Shown here: positions 45,329 through 56,300 of the stretch, piece by piece | How positions within the stretch are numbered: the stretch's first letter is position 1 | Layout of the letters: every line of letters begins with the position of its first letter | Assembly: GCF_017165765.1 (NCBI RefSeq) | Contig: NZ_JAFGZD010000003.1 | Location: 1 to 64,000, forward strand | DNA: 64,000 bases | Direction: 5' to 3' | From: Pseudomonas capsici | Lineage (GTDB): Bacteria; Pseudomonadota; Gammaproteobacteria; Pseudomonadales; Pseudomonadaceae | The notes under the pieces: generated by a model | Told to the model about the DNA's origin: nothing | Seen by the model: only the letters and a program-made list of their open reading frames with translations | Database searches by the model: none | Program-made: the position numbers and the translations under genes

Positions 45329-46174
45329 TCAGCGATTGCCGCGGCGGCTCATGAACGCCAGGCGCTCAAGCAGTTGCACGTCCTGCTCGTTCTTGACCAG
45401 GGCACCGGCCAGCGGCGGAATCGCCTTGGTCGGGTCGCGCTCGCGCAGTACCGCTTCGCCGATATTGTCGGCCATCAGCAGCTTCAGCCAGTCCACCAGC
45501 TCCGAGGTCGACGGCTTTTTCTTCAGGCCCGGCACCTTGCGCACGTCGAAAAATACATCCAGTGCCTCGCTGACCAGATCCTTCTTGATGTCGGGGTAAT
45601 GGACGTCGACGATTTTCTGCAGGGTGGCGCGGTCCGGAAAGGCGATGTAGTGGAAGAAGCAGCGACGCAGGAAGGCATCCGGCAGCTCTTTCTCGTTGTT
45701 GGAAGTAATGATGATGATCGGGCGCTGCTTCGCCTTGATGGTTTCGTCGATCTCGTAAACGTAGAACTCCATCTTGTCGAGTTCTTGCAGCAGGTCGTTG
45801 GGGAATTCGATATCGGCCTTGTCGATTTCGTCGATCAGCAGGATCACGCGCTCTTCGGACTCGAAGGCTTCCCAGAGCTTGCCTTTCTTCAGGTAGTTGC
45901 GCACGTCGTGGACTTTATCGACACCCAGTTGTGAGTCGCGCAGACGGCTGACCGCATCGTATTCGTACAGGCCCTGATGAGCCTTGGTGGTGGATTTGAT
46001 GTGCCAAGTAATCAGCCGGGCACCGAAGGATTCGGCCAGTTGTTCGGCCAGCATGGTCTTGCCGGTGCCGGGTTCACCCTTGACCAGCAACGGTCGTTCC
46101 AGGGTGATGGCGGCGTTGACCGCAAGCTTGAGGTCGTCGGTGGCGACGTATGCGTGGGTGCCTTCGAACTTCAT
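45329..46174 (-). CDS. MoxR family AAA ATPase
   Basis: 281-residue AAA ATPase. Walker A is VKGEPGTGKT at 31-40 and Walker B is LLIDEIDKAD. A sensor-1 Asn is in IIITSNNEKELPDAFLRR, with the arginine finger following, and the C-terminal lid holds KKPSTSELVDWLKLL. It probably forms hexamers that remodel partners with the VWA protein downstream. The start at 46174 gives MKFEGTHAYV; the longer frame from 46285 lacks support. Confidence 0.92.
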   Translation of the reverse strand: MKFEGTHAYVATDDLKLAVNAAITLERPLLVKGEPGTGKTMLAEQLAESFGARLITWHIKSTTKAHQGLYEYDAVSRLRDSQLGVDKVHDVRNYLKKGKLWEAFESEERVILLIDEIDKADIEFPNDLLQELDKMEFYVYEIDETIKAKQRPIIIITSNNEKELPDAFLRRCFFHYIAFPDRATLQKIVDVHYPDIKKDLVSEALDVFFDVRKVPGLKKKPSTSELVDWLKLLMADNIGEAVLRERDPTKAIPPLAGALVKNEQDVQLLERLAFMSRRGNR

Positions 46175-46329
46175 CGGTGAATCCTCTAACGTGACGCGCA
46201 GTCTGTGCTGGCGCGGCTCAATGGGGGCAAAGAATGTGACGACTATAGCGCGCAGGGTTGTCGACTGTGAACGCAGATGCCTCATTCAGTCATTGAATGA
46301 AGGATTGCGCTCACAGGGTCGTACCGGGC

Positions 46330-47400
46330 TCAGGAGTTTTCATTGCTCTCGTAGCGGGTGTTGAACGCCTGGATGAAGGCATTGCGCAGGACCTGAAGGA
46401 AAGCCTGGAAGCCGCTGATGTCCTGCTGGCGTACGCTGCCGCTGAGATCGACACGGGTGGCGAACTGATTCTGGCGCTGGTTTTTCAGAACGGTCTCACT
46501 GCCGCCCACCAGCGCTTCCCAGATCGAGCGGAAGAAGCCCTTGTTCCGGTTTTCCACATCCTGTTTCCAGTTGAACACATCGACATTGCGCAGCAGCGGT
46601 TTGATATAGCCGCTTAGCTGGCCGTTGTTGGCCTGGGCTTCGATGACCAGATCGCCATTGCCGGCATTGAAGTCGAACTTGCCATAGGCCGAGGCAAAGT
46701 CATTGAGCCGTCGCAGATGGATGCCCGTGGCGCGCAGGCGAAAGTCGAAATCCTGAAAGTCGCTGAGCGGGTCGAAGGTCGCATTGGCTTCCACGGCGGC
46801 ACCGCCCAGCAGTCGGCCCATGCCTTCGAAACGGGCGTCGCGCTTGCCTTCTACATCCACCACGTTGGTCAGGTTGTAGAAGCTGGCATTGATCCGGTCG
46901 GCCTCGATCCTGACCTTGGGAGTTGACGTGAAGTTGTTGAAGGTGACACGGGCATTCTCGATGCGTGCTTCATCCAGGGTGATGGGCAACAGTTTGTTCA
47001 ACTGGGTGCGCCAGTCCGTCCCCTGGCCCGTCTGCGAGGCCTGCTTGTCATTGCCGCCATCGACAAAGTTCAGCTCCGGCTCGATGAACACCACCCGGGC
47101 CACTACCGCATGGTTATACCAGAGGGCATGCCAGCTCACAGCCAGGTCGATGACCGGCACCTTGACGAAGGGAACCGGGACCTTGCCATCCACCTTGACG
47201 ATATTCAGCCCGTTGATCCGGTAGGCTCCTCGCCACAGAGCGATATCCACATCGGTTATCTGGCCGCGGTAATCGCCCATGTCCGCGAGTTTGTCATTGA
47301 GGTAATTGCGCACCAGATAAGGCAGTGCGGCATTGATGGCGATCAGCAATATGACAAGGGTGGCCAGTATCCATAGCGGCCAGCGGTAACGAGGTTTCAT
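46330..47400 (-). CDS. DUF748 / AsmA-like membrane-anchored protein
   Basis: 356-residue protein with one N-terminal transmembrane helix (about 10-30) and a large periplasmic domain of beta-strand repeats (IDLAVSWHALWYNH, FIEPELNFVDG, ARIENARVTFNNF). This is the DUF748 pattern of AsmA-like proteins, which are thought to bridge envelope layers and move lipids. It is shorter than most members. The start at 47400 (MKPRYRWPLW) is at the membrane segment; the frame is open to 47448. No partner is adjacent. Confidence 0.8.
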   Translation of the reverse strand: MKPRYRWPLWILATLVILLIAINAALPYLVRNYLNDKLADMGDYRGQITDVDIALWRGAYRINGLNIVKVDGKVPVPFVKVPVIDLAVSWHALWYNHAVVARVVFIEPELNFVDGGNDKQASQTGQGTDWRTQLNKLLPITLDEARIENARVTFNNFTSTPKVRIEADRINASFYNLTNVVDVEGKRDARFEGMGRLLGGAAVEANATFDPLSDFQDFDFRLRATGIHLRRLNDFASAYGKFDFNAGNGDLVIEAQANNGQLSGYIKPLLRNVDVFNWKQDVENRNKGFFRSIWEALVGGSETVLKNQRQNQFATRVDLSGSVRQQDISGFQAFLQVLRNAFIQAFNTRYESNENS

Positions 47401-47525
47401 GACCTGAGCCTCTGGATTTGTTGAATGGTTGACTCCCAAGGCTCGCATCCGTTCGGTGCAACTGGACGCGCACTGGCGGTAAGCATAGGCTTTGAGTTTT
47501 AACGCATGCGTACAAGGACACGATC

Positions 47526-48500
47526 ATGAGCCGTATTTATGCTGATAACGCCCATTCAATTGGCAATACGCCCCTGGTGCAGATCAACCGCATCGCACCT
47601 CGTGGCGTGACGATCCTGGCCAAGATCGAAGGGCGCAATCCAGGCTATTCGGTGAAGTGCCGGATTGGCGCCAACATGATCTGGGACGCCGAAAGCAGCG
47701 GCAGACTCAAGCCCGGCATGACCATCATCGAGCCGACATCGGGCAATACCGGGATCGGCCTGGCCTTTGTGGCGGCTGCCCGTGGTTACAAACTGACGCT
47801 GACCATGCCCGCATCCATGAGTATCGAGCGACGCAAGGTGCTCAAGGCTCTGGGTGCCGAACTGGTGCTGACCGAGCCGGCCAAGGGCATGAAAGGCGCT
47901 ATTGCCAAGGCCGAAGAGCTCCTGGCCAGCGATCCCGGGAAATACTTCATGCCGGCGCAGTTCGATAACCCTGCCAACCCGGCCATCCATGAAAAGACCA
48001 CCGGCCCTGAAATCTGGGAAGACACCGAGGGTGCAATCGATGTATTGGTGGCTGGCGTAGGAACGGGTGGTACGATCACCGGCATTTCCCGCTATATCAA
48101 GAACACTCAGGGCAAGCCTATCCAGTCCGTGGCGGTGGAGCCGGATGTGTCACCGATCATCACCCAGGCACTGGCTGGCGAAGAGATCAAACCCAGCCCG
48201 CACAAGATCCAGGGCATTGGCGCCGGTTTCATTCCAGGCAACCTGGACCTGTCGCTGATTGACCGGGTCGAGCGGGTCAGCGATGACGAAGCCAAGGCCA
48301 TGGCACGCCGCCTGATGCAGGAAGAGGGCATCCTGTGCGGCATTTCCTGTGGTGCGGCCATGGCGGCGGCTGTGCGTCTGTCGGAAAAACCAGAGATGCA
48401 GGGCAAGACCATCGTCGTGATTCTGCCGGACTCGGGCGAGCGCTACCTGTCGAGCATGTTGTTCAGCGATCTGTTTACCGAACAGGAATTGCAACAGTAA
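47526..48500 (+). CDS. cysK: Cysteine synthase A (O-acetylserine sulfhydrylase)
   Basis: 324-residue PLP enzyme making cysteine from O-acetylserine and sulfide. The Schiff-base lysine is Lys44 in [17 protein letters not shown], the acetylserine loop is [14 protein letters not shown] and the phosphate-binding loop is [10 protein letters not shown]. The C-terminus has [11 protein letters not shown] and [14 protein letters not shown]. These features fit CysK more than CysM. A TCAAG-containing leader gives ACGATC before the ATG, without a strong ribosome site. A terminator-like hairpin follows. Confidence 0.94.
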   Translation: MSRIYADNAHSIGNTPLVQINRIAPRGVTILAKIEGRNPGYSVKCRIGANMIWDAESSGRLKPGMTIIEPTSGNTGIGLAFVAAARGYKLTLTMPASMSIERRKVLKALGAELVLTEPAKGMKGAIAKAEELLASDPGKYFMPAQFDNPANPAIHEKTTGPEIWEDTEGAIDVLVAGVGTGGTITGISRYIKNTQGKPIQSVAVEPDVSPIITQALAGEEIKPSPHKIQGIGAGFIPGNLDLSLIDRVERVSDDEAKAMARRLMQEEGILCGISCGAAMAAAVRLSEKPEMQGKTIVVILPDSGERYLSSMLFSDLFTEQELQQ

Positions 48501-48511
48501 GCGTATCTTTG

Positions 48512-48541
48512 ACTTGTCGGCTTTGTACGGAGTCGACAAGT
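48512..48541 (+). terminator. Hairpin after cysK
   Basis: ACTTGTCG (48512-48519) pairs with CGACAAGT (48534-48541) around a 14-base loop, followed by GTTTATG. It begins 12 bases after the cysK stop. Confidence 0.6.
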
Positions 48542-48618
48542 GTTTATGATGGCCGGCTGCTGATATACCCCCTGACATGACGGCAGTTCAGCTATCTGTC
48601 CGTTGCAAGGAGAGTTTC

Positions 48619-49557
48619 ATGACCCTTTCATTTGCTGCCAAGGCATCGATCCTGATGCTGTTTCTGTGCAGCACGCTGTATGTGCATCTGCGGGGCAAGG
48701 CGCGTCTGCCCCTGTTGCGTCAGTTCGTGAATCATTCGGCGCTTTTTGCTCCTTATAACGCCTTGATGTACCTGTTTTCCAAGGTGCCGTCCAAGCCGTA
48801 TCTGGATCGCAGCAAGTTTCCCGAGCTCGATGTGCTCAAGGACAACTGGGAAACCATTCGCGATGAAGCCATGCATCTGTTCGATGAGGGCTATATCCGT
48901 GCGGCCGAGAAGAACAACGATGCCGGTTTCGGTTCGTTCTTCAAGAAGGGCTGGAAGCGTTTCTACCTGAAGTGGTACGACAAGGCGCTGCCTTCTGCCG
49001 AAACCCTCTGTCCGAAAACCGTGGCTCTGGTCAACAGCATTCCCAATGTCAAAGGTGCAATGTTTGCTTTGCTGCCGGGAGACAGCCATCTCAATCCGCA
49101 TCGTGACCCGTTTGCCGGTTCGTTGCGCTATCACCTGGGGCTGTCTACGCCCAACTCCGACGCCTGCCGGATTTTCGTCGACGGCGAAGAGTATTCCTGG
49201 CGTGATGGCCAGGATGTGATGTTCGATGAAACCTATGTGCACTGGGTCAAGAACGAAACACAGACCACGCGCGTGATCCTGTTCTGCGACGTGGAGCGAC
49301 CGCTGAACAATGGCTTCATGACCCGCATCAATCGCAGCGTCAGCGCCTTTCTGGGCCGCGCCACTGCGCCACAGAACCTGGATGACGAGCGTGTGGGCGG
49401 TATCAACCGTGCCTATGCCTTCAGCAAGCGTTTCAGCGACAGCTTCAGCGGCAAGGTCAAGCAGTTCAAGCGCCAGAACCCCAAGGCCTACCGCGTCATG
49501 CGCCCGGTGCTGGCGGTGATCGTCGCGGTCTTGCTGTGGAAGTGGTTGTTCGGATAA
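48619..49557 (+). CDS. lpxO: Lipid A hydroxylase LpxO (aspartyl/asparaginyl beta-hydroxylase fold)
   Basis: 312-residue iron- and 2-oxoglutarate-dependent dioxygenase. The metal motif is LNPHRDPFAGS (His-x-Asp) and the second His is in ETYVHWVKNETQTTRVILF, with a following Arg for 2-oxoglutarate. Hydrophobic helices lie at the N-terminus (ILMLFLCSTLYVHL) and the C-terminus (LAVIVAVLLWKWLFG), fitting membrane association. LpxO adds a 2-hydroxyl group to lipid A acyl chains. The ATG at 48619 has AAGGAGAG upstream. The N-terminal extension to 48577 is not supported. Confidence 0.92.
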   Translation: MTLSFAAKASILMLFLCSTLYVHLRGKARLPLLRQFVNHSALFAPYNALMYLFSKVPSKPYLDRSKFPELDVLKDNWETIRDEAMHLFDEGYIRAAEKNNDAGFGSFFKKGWKRFYLKWYDKALPSAETLCPKTVALVNSIPNVKGAMFALLPGDSHLNPHRDPFAGSLRYHLGLSTPNSDACRIFVDGEEYSWRDGQDVMFDETYVHWVKNETQTTRVILFCDVERPLNNGFMTRINRSVSAFLGRATAPQNLDDERVGGINRAYAFSKRFSDSFSGKVKQFKRQNPKAYRVMRPVLAVIVAVLLWKWLFG

Positions 49558-49574
49558 GCCGAATGGAAAATCAT

Positions 49575-49614
49575 TTGTGGGAGGCTGAAGTCGCCAGCAA
49601 GCTGCCTCCCACAA
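49575..49614. repeat. REP-type palindrome
   Basis: TTGTGGGAGGC (49575-49585) pairs with GCCTCCCACAA (49604-49614). It contains GTCGCCAGCAAGCTGCCTCC (49590-49609), identical to 20 bases of the right arm of the REP at 397-453. It lies 18 bases after the lpxO stop, between converging genes. Confidence 0.8.
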
Positions 49615-49660
49615 GTTGTGTTGCGCCTTTAACTGATCGGTATTAATTCGCCACCTGCAC

Positions 49661-51286
49661 TCACAACGCGAAACGCGCCACCAATCCATTCAGGCCAATG
49701 GCCAGGCGTGACAGCTCATGGCTGGCGGCCGAGGTCTGGGTGGCTCCTGCGGCGGTCTGGGTGGACAGGTCGCGAATGCTCACCAGACTGCGGTCCACTT
49801 CCCGGGCCACCAGCGATTGCTGTTCGGCGGCGCTGGCGATGACCAGGTTGCGCTGGTTGATTTCGGAAATGGCGGCCGTGATTTTCTCAAGTGCCTGACC
49901 CGCGCTGCTGGCGCGTTCAAGGGTCTGGCCTGCCTGTTGCGCGCTGTTCTGCATGGCTCCGACGGTCTGATGAGTGCCGGTCTGGATGCTGTTGATCATC
50001 AGCTCGATTTCCTGAGTCGAATCCTGGGTGCGTTTGGCCAGAGAGCGCACTTCATCGGCCACGACCGCAAAGCCGCGACCCGCTTCACCGGCACGTGCAG
50101 CTTCGATGGCGGCATTGAGCGCCAGCAGGTTGGTCTGGTCGGCGATGCCCCTGATGACCTCCAGAACCTTGGTGATGTCCTGGGCCTGGGTCGCCAGTTC
50201 CTGTGCCTGCTCCGACGCGCCCAGCACTTCGCTGACCAGCCCTTCGATGGACTCGATGGTCTCGGCCACCTGACGATGGCCATGCTGACTGTCGGCATCC
50301 GAGGCCTTGGATGCCTGGGAGGTCGATACGGCGTTGCTGGCGACTTCATCCACAGCAGCACTCATCTGGTTGACCGCCGTGGCCGCCAGTTCGATTTCGT
50401 CATTCTGGGCCTGCAGGCCACGAGTACTCTGTTCCATGACCGAGCTCATCTCTTCGGCGGCCGAGGCCAGTTGCGATGAGGATTCGCTGATGCTCTGGAT
50501 GGTCGAACGCAGGTTGTCCTGCATGATCGCCAATGCGTTGAGCAGTTGTGCCGGCTCATCCTTGCCTTCACTGCTGATGGTGGCGCGCAGATTGCCTTGA
50601 GCGATGGTCTGCGCGACCGCCAATGCTTCACTGATCGGTTTGACGATGCTGCGGGTCAGCAGCCATGCCAGCAACACCGTACCGAGCAAGGCAGCGAAAA
50701 TGATCAGGGTCACGATGGTTTTCGTGCTGTCGTACAGTTCGGCGGCCTCGTTGGCGGCATTGTCGGCACCTTTCTGGCTGAACGTGATCATGGCATCCAG
50801 ATTGGCATCGAGGATGCGGCCCTGAGGCGTGAGTTCGTCGCTGAGGATTGCCTTGGCGTCATCGAAGTGCTGGCTGTCTATCTGCGCGATGATGTTGTCT
50901 ACCAGTGTCAGGTAGCGGGCCGCACTGCTTTCAAGGTCGCCCAGCAGTCTGGTTTCCTGGCTGTCGGTGGTTTTGTCTTTCTGATTTTTCAGGCGATCGA
51001 ACAGTTCGCTTCTGGCCTCGTTGATGACTTTCTTGCTGCGCAACTGGCTGGCAGGTTCCGGCATGGCAATCAGTCGAAGTGCTTCCATGCGAATGGACGC
51101 AACCGCCGCTCCGGCATCGTGCATGTTCTCGATATCCGGCATCCAGGACTGCTCGATGATTTCCGCGCTTGAACGCAGCTCGGCCATTTTTCCCAGACAG
51201 AAAATTCCTACCAGCGCCAATAAGGTCGCCACTAATCCAAAGCCCAGGCTAGCCCTTGGCCCGATACGCATATTCCTGATAAACAT
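49661..51286 (-). CDS. Methyl-accepting chemotaxis protein
   Basis: 541-residue chemoreceptor. Transmembrane helices lie near 12-32 and 190-212, enclosing a helical periplasmic domain of about 155 residues that looks like a four-helix bundle. A HAMP domain and a cytoplasmic signalling hairpin follow. The conserved tip is [20 protein letters not shown] with [20 protein letters not shown]. Ligand cannot be read. AAGGAGC precedes the ATG. Length and class match the 36-heptad-type receptors common in Pseudomonas; no adjacent chemotaxis genes. Confidence 0.93.
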   Translation of the reverse strand: MFIRNMRIGPRASLGFGLVATLLALVGIFCLGKMAELRSSAEIIEQSWMPDIENMHDAGAAVASIRMEALRLIAMPEPASQLRSKKVINEARSELFDRLKNQKDKTTDSQETRLLGDLESSAARYLTLVDNIIAQIDSQHFDDAKAILSDELTPQGRILDANLDAMITFSQKGADNAANEAAELYDSTKTIVTLIIFAALLGTVLLAWLLTRSIVKPISEALAVAQTIAQGNLRATISSEGKDEPAQLLNALAIMQDNLRSTIQSISESSSQLASAAEEMSSVMEQSTRGLQAQNDEIELAATAVNQMSAAVDEVASNAVSTSQASKASDADSQHGHRQVAETIESIEGLVSEVLGASEQAQELATQAQDITKVLEVIRGIADQTNLLALNAAIEAARAGEAGRGFAVVADEVRSLAKRTQDSTQEIELMINSIQTGTHQTVGAMQNSAQQAGQTLERASSAGQALEKITAAISEINQRNLVIASAAEQQSLVAREVDRSLVSIRDLSTQTAAGATQTSAASHELSRLAIGLNGLVARFAL

Positions 51287-51495
51287 TGACTGCTCCTTGT
51301 ATCTGAAAAGCTCCCTGGTTGTTTTTCTTGAGTGGGAGAAGGTATGGGTAATATCTTCAAGCCATCATGTTATCGACATGTGCCTGTAACAGGTCATAAA
51401 TGAAGGGTGCATTCAGTGGCCTGTCCCGGTTAAGTGGTTCCCGATACCTGGCATTCCTGAACTAGGCTTTGGGTGTCTCGACTCGAGTCTGTGCC

Positions 51496-53193
51496 ATGTC
51501 CGCCAACGCTATCGCCCGTCTGATCCTCGACGGTTTCGATGATTACCGTGAACACTTCCGGCAGATAACCGCCGGTGCCCGGGAGCGTTTCGAGGGGGCG
51601 CAATGGCAATTGATCCAGCGTGCTTCGGCAGACCGGATCAATCTCTATGAGCAGAAAGTCAGCAAAGTGACCGAGCGCCTGCAGCGAGCTGGCGTGCGGG
51701 CTCTGGAAGCCCGTGACTGGCCTGGCGTCAAGAGCGCCTATATCGAGCTGATCGACCCGCGACTGGACGATGAACTGTCCGAAACCTGGTTCAATTCGAT
51801 CTTCTTCGGTCTGTTCAGCCATGACCTGATCAGCGACGAGCGCATGTTCATCCACAGCACGCGGCCAGCAGTGCAGGCTCAAGAGTGTGTGGCGCAGACT
51901 CGCAGCTACTGGCCGTCGGGCGATATGGTGGCCCTGTTCAGGCGTGTCTTCGCCGATTACCGTTTCAAGGTGCCTTATGCGGACCTGGCCGCAGATATAG
52001 CCCGGGTTCAGATGCAATTGCAGAGCAATCTGCCTGACTGGGTGTGCAAGGATCCGACATTGTGCGTCGAGCTGTTTTCGTCGGTCTTCTATCGCAATAA
52101 GGGGGCCTATCTGGTGGGCCGTGTCTACACCCGCGAGGAGCAATGGCCGCTGGTCATCGCCTTGCTGCACCGTGAAGGCGCCGGGATTCTGATCGATACG
52201 CTGATCACCGATGAAGCCGAAGTGTCCATCATCTTTTCCTTCACCCGTTCGTATTTCATGGTCGATGTGCCTGTGCCGGCCGCGTTTGTGGGTTTTCTCA
52301 AGAGCATCCTGCCCGGCAAGCACATCGCCGAGCTGTACACCTCCATCGGTTTTTACAAGCAGGGCAAGTCCGAGTTCTACCGTGCCCTGATTCATCATCT
52401 GGCCAGTACCGATGATCGCTTCATCATGGCTCCCGGCGTACGCGGCATGGTCATGAGCGTATTCACGCTGCCGGGTTTCAATACCGTGTTCAAGGTCATC
52501 AAGGACCGCTTTTCGCCTTCCAAGAACGTCGACCGCATGACCGTGATCGACAAGTACCGGCTGGTGAAGCGCGTCGATCGGGTAGGGCGCATGGCCGATA
52601 CTCAGGAGTTTGCCGATTTTCGCTTTCCCGTGAGCAAGTTCGAGCCCGAATGTCTGGCCGAACTGTTACAGGTCGCGCCTTCCACCGTTGAAGTGGAGGC
52701 GGGTGGCAAGGTATTGATCCGCCACTGCTGGACCGAGCGGCGCATGACGCCGTTGAACCTCTATCTTGAGCAGGCCGGCCCCGAGCAGATGCGTGAGGTG
52801 CTGGATGATTACGGACTGGCCATCAAGCAACTGGCGGCTGCCAATATTTTTCCGGGCGATATGTTGCTCAAGAACTTTGGCGTCACCCGCCATGGCCGCG
52901 TGGTCTTCTATGATTACGACGAAATCTGCTTGCTGACCGAAGCCAACTTTCGGCGCATTCCGGCTCCGCGTACGCCTGAAGATGAAATGGCATCCGAACC
53001 CTGGTATTCCATCGGCCCTATGGATGTCTTTCCCGAAGAGTTTCCACCCTTTCTGTTTGCCGACCTGCAACAGCGCCGCCTGTTCGACAGCCTGCATGGC
53101 GAACTGTACGACGCCGGATACTGGAAAGGACTGCAGGAGCAGATTCGGGCCGGCAAGGTGATCGATGTGTTTCCGTATCGGCGGAGCGAATAA
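51496..53193 (+). CDS. aceK: Isocitrate dehydrogenase kinase/phosphatase AceK
   Basis: 565-residue bifunctional enzyme that phosphorylates and dephosphorylates isocitrate dehydrogenase to steer carbon between the citrate cycle and glyoxylate shunt. The N-terminal regulatory part opens [18 protein letters not shown]. The kinase domain includes the ATP region [26 protein letters not shown] with the binding Lys, [13 protein letters not shown] and [19 protein letters not shown], whose Asp residues bind metal. Start is set at ATG 51496 (MSANAIARL), since homologues begin close to this; a TTG at 51469 is possible. No aceA or aceB is adjacent. Confidence 0.95.
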   Translation: MSANAIARLILDGFDDYREHFRQITAGARERFEGAQWQLIQRASADRINLYEQKVSKVTERLQRAGVRALEARDWPGVKSAYIELIDPRLDDELSETWFNSIFFGLFSHDLISDERMFIHSTRPAVQAQECVAQTRSYWPSGDMVALFRRVFADYRFKVPYADLAADIARVQMQLQSNLPDWVCKDPTLCVELFSSVFYRNKGAYLVGRVYTREEQWPLVIALLHREGAGILIDTLITDEAEVSIIFSFTRSYFMVDVPVPAAFVGFLKSILPGKHIAELYTSIGFYKQGKSEFYRALIHHLASTDDRFIMAPGVRGMVMSVFTLPGFNTVFKVIKDRFSPSKNVDRMTVIDKYRLVKRVDRVGRMADTQEFADFRFPVSKFEPECLAELLQVAPSTVEVEAGGKVLIRHCWTERRMTPLNLYLEQAGPEQMREVLDDYGLAIKQLAAANIFPGDMLLKNFGVTRHGRVVFYDYDEICLLTEANFRRIPAPRTPEDEMASEPWYSIGPMDVFPEEFPPFLFADLQQRRLFDSLHGELYDAGYWKGLQEQIRAGKVIDVFPYRRSE

Positions 53194-53247
53194 ACAAGAC
53201 GTCATTCAGGATTAATGCCCATCAATCGAGGCATATCTGTGACTTCC

Positions 53248-53331
53248 AGGAGAGGCCTTGGCCGCGACGATCAGCTTACAGACAACGCATTTTCAGCGCC
53301 TGAACAAGCTGTTGCGGCCAAGGCTTCTCCT
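53248..53331. repeat. REP doublet (inverted pair) between aceK and the hybrid kinase
   Basis: AGGAGAGGCCTTGGCCGCGA at 53248-53267 and TTGCGGCCAAGGCTTCTCCT at 53312-53331 are inverted copies that match at 18 of 20 positions, separated by 44 bases. It is a different REP family from those at 397 and 49575. It sits between two converging genes. Confidence 0.75.
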
Positions 53332-53346
53332 ACGAGGTGTGACTCA

Positions 53347-56300
53347 TCAACTCAGTTGCACATGCCGACTCAACAACGCGCGCAACGCTGCAGGCTTGAC
53401 CGGTTTGGGCAGGTAATCCAGACCTGCCGCATGCACCTGGGCTATCAGTTCCGGGCGGCCGTCGGCGCTGATCAGAACGCCGGGCACCGGTTGCCCCAGT
53501 CGGGTTCGCAGCCAGGCCATCAATTCGGTACCGGTTTCACCTTCGTCCAGGTGATAGTCCACCAGTGCCACTTGCGGGCGAATGCCGTTGTTGAGCAAGG
53601 TTTCGCATTCCTGCCGGTTGCGTGCGGTCCATACCTGGCAGCCCCAGCGTGACAGCAGGCTGTTCATGCCGATCAGGATGCTGTCTTCATTGTCCACGCA
53701 CAGCACTTGAATGCCGTTGAGCACCACGCGGCTGGGTTCGGTCGGGGCGTTGGGGGCCAGCGTCAGTGGTTGAGCCAGCGCCACGGTGACGCTGAACATG
53801 CTGCCCTTACCCGGCCATGACTTGACCTGCAACGGATGATCGAGCACCCGGCACAGGCCGTCGGCAATCGCCAGGCCAAGCCCCAGGCCTTTGGCGGCAT
53901 GAGTCTGATGGCTGTCCAGGCGTTTGAATTCCTCGAAAATCACTTTCTGCTTGTCTTCGGGAATACCCGGTCCGCGGTCCCAGACTTCCAGGCTCAGGTT
54001 GCTGCCACGACGCCTCACGCCCAGCAGGATAGGACCCTTGGCATAGCGGAAGGCATTGGTCAGGAAGTTCTGCAGGATGCGGCGCAACAGTTTGATGTCA
54101 CTGTCGACCCGCAGCTCGCTGCCCCTGACCCTGAACTTCAGGCCCTGCTCCTGAGCCAGCGCCTTGAATTCCACGCCCAGAGTGTCGAACAGGGTGTTGA
54201 GTGCGAAGGGCTGGAGATCCGGAGTGACCTTACCGTTTTCCAGACGCGAGATATCCAGCAGGTCGCTGATCAGGTCTTCGGCAGAACGCAGCGAACTGTC
54301 CAGATGCTGGATCAAGCGCTGGGCTTCGCTGGAAATGCCTTCTTCCTGATGGGACAGCGCTGCGGAAAACAGCCGGGCGGCGTTCAGCGGCTGCATCAGG
54401 TCGTGGCTGACGGCGGCCAGAAAGCGAGTCTTGGATTCGTTGGCTGCCTCGGCATTGCCCTTGGCTTCGGTCAGGGCAATGTTGAGTTGCGACAGTTCAT
54501 GAGTCCGTTCGGCGACTCGCTGCTCCAGGCTTTCATTGGCGCCTTTGAGCGCATGTTCGGCATCGCGGAACGCCGAGATGTCGGTGAAACTCATCACGAA
54601 ACCGCCGCCGGGCATCGGATTGCCGATCAGTTCGATGACCCGACCATTGGGGAACATGCGTTCGGAGGTGTGCGCGCGGCCCTGACGCATCCAGTGCAGA
54701 CGCCGCGCAACGTGGACTTCGGCTTCGCCCGGCCCGCACAGGCCGCGTTCGGCGTTATAGCGAATGATGTCGGCAATCGGTCGTCCGACGCTGATCAGGC
54801 CGTCCGGGTAATTGAACAGTTCCAGATAGCGATGATTCCAGGCCACCAGCCTCAGGGACTGATCGACGACACTGATGCCCTGGGTGATGTTCTCGATGGC
54901 CCCTTGCAGCAGGGCGCGGTTGAACTGCAGCACTTCCGAGGCTTCGTCGGCGATGCGTACCACGTCTTCGAGCTGCATGTCCCGGCCTTCGATGGCCGCC
55001 TTGACCACGGCCCTGGCCGATGAGGTGCCCAATACCCCGGCCAGCAGCCTTTCGGTATGAGCGATCCAGTCGCCGTTGGCGTTCTGGTTCGGGTTGAAAC
55101 CCTGGCCCTGGCGATAGGAGAAGCTGATGAAGCTCTGCCTGGCGCGTTCTTCGCCCACGAACCGCGATGACAGGCTCAGCAGATCCTCGACCTGCACGGC
55201 CAGTAACGGACGACTGCCAGGGCGAACATGGGTTTCCTGACCGATGAAGCGGCCAGCCTGCCAGTGTTCCGAAACCCGGGTGCGGGACAGCATCGATACC
55301 CAGACGAACAGCGTGCAGTTACCCACCATCGACAGCACGACGCTCTGGGTCATTGGCGTGATCGGCAAGTCCAGAGGGTTGCTGTGCAGCCAGCTCAGCA
55401 GAGGGAAGTTATCCAGCGACCAGTCCATGCCATGGGCCACCACCGGCAACACCAGGGTGTAGAACCAGATGAAGATCCCCGCTGCCAGCCCGGCGAATAC
55501 GCCACGGCGGTTGGCCTGTTTCCAGTACAGCGCGCCAAACATGGCAGGGGCCAGTTGGGTGATGGCGGCGAAGGCAATCTGACCGATGGTGGCCAGGCTC
55601 GCCGTGGAGCCGAGCATGCGATAGCTCACATAGGCCAGCAACAGGATCATCACGATGCTGATGCGACGTACCGAAAGCATCCAGTAACGAAACGCCTCGA
55701 ACGGCCGCTCGGTATTCTTGCGCCGCAACAGCCAGGGCAGCAGCATGTCGTTGGAAATCATGGTCGACAGCGCGACACTGGCGACGATCACCATGCCGGT
55801 GGCAGCCGAGGCACCACCGATAAATGCCAGCAGCGCCAGTGATGGATGCGCATGGGCCAGCGGCAGGCTGATGACGAACGAGTCGGGGAGCATGGAGTTC
55901 GGCAGCAGCATCTGTCCGGCCAGGGCGATGGGCACGACGAACAGCCCGGCCAGGACCAGATAGGCGGGGAAAACCCATTTGGCCAGATGCAGGTCCTGGG
56001 GCTCGATGTTCTCCACCACTGTGACGTGGAACTGCCTGGGCAGGCAGACGATCGCCATCATCGCCACACCGGTCTGCACAATCATCGCCGGCCAGTTGAT
56101 CGTTTCCTGCCAGTATTCTTCAAGGCGCGGTGCGAGTCTGGCCTGATTGAACAGGTCGTCGAAGCCATTGAACAGTCCGAACGTGACGAACACCCCGACC
56201 GCCATGAACGCCAGCAACTTGACCAGCGCTTCAAAGGCTATCGCCAGCACCATACCCCGATGGTGCTCGGTGACGTCGAGGTTGCGGGCACCGAACACGA

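Noticed and set aside
53836..55023. A 395-codon plus-strand frame inside the hybrid kinase gene
   Set aside because: Antisense to kinase and PAS domains whose motifs are intact.
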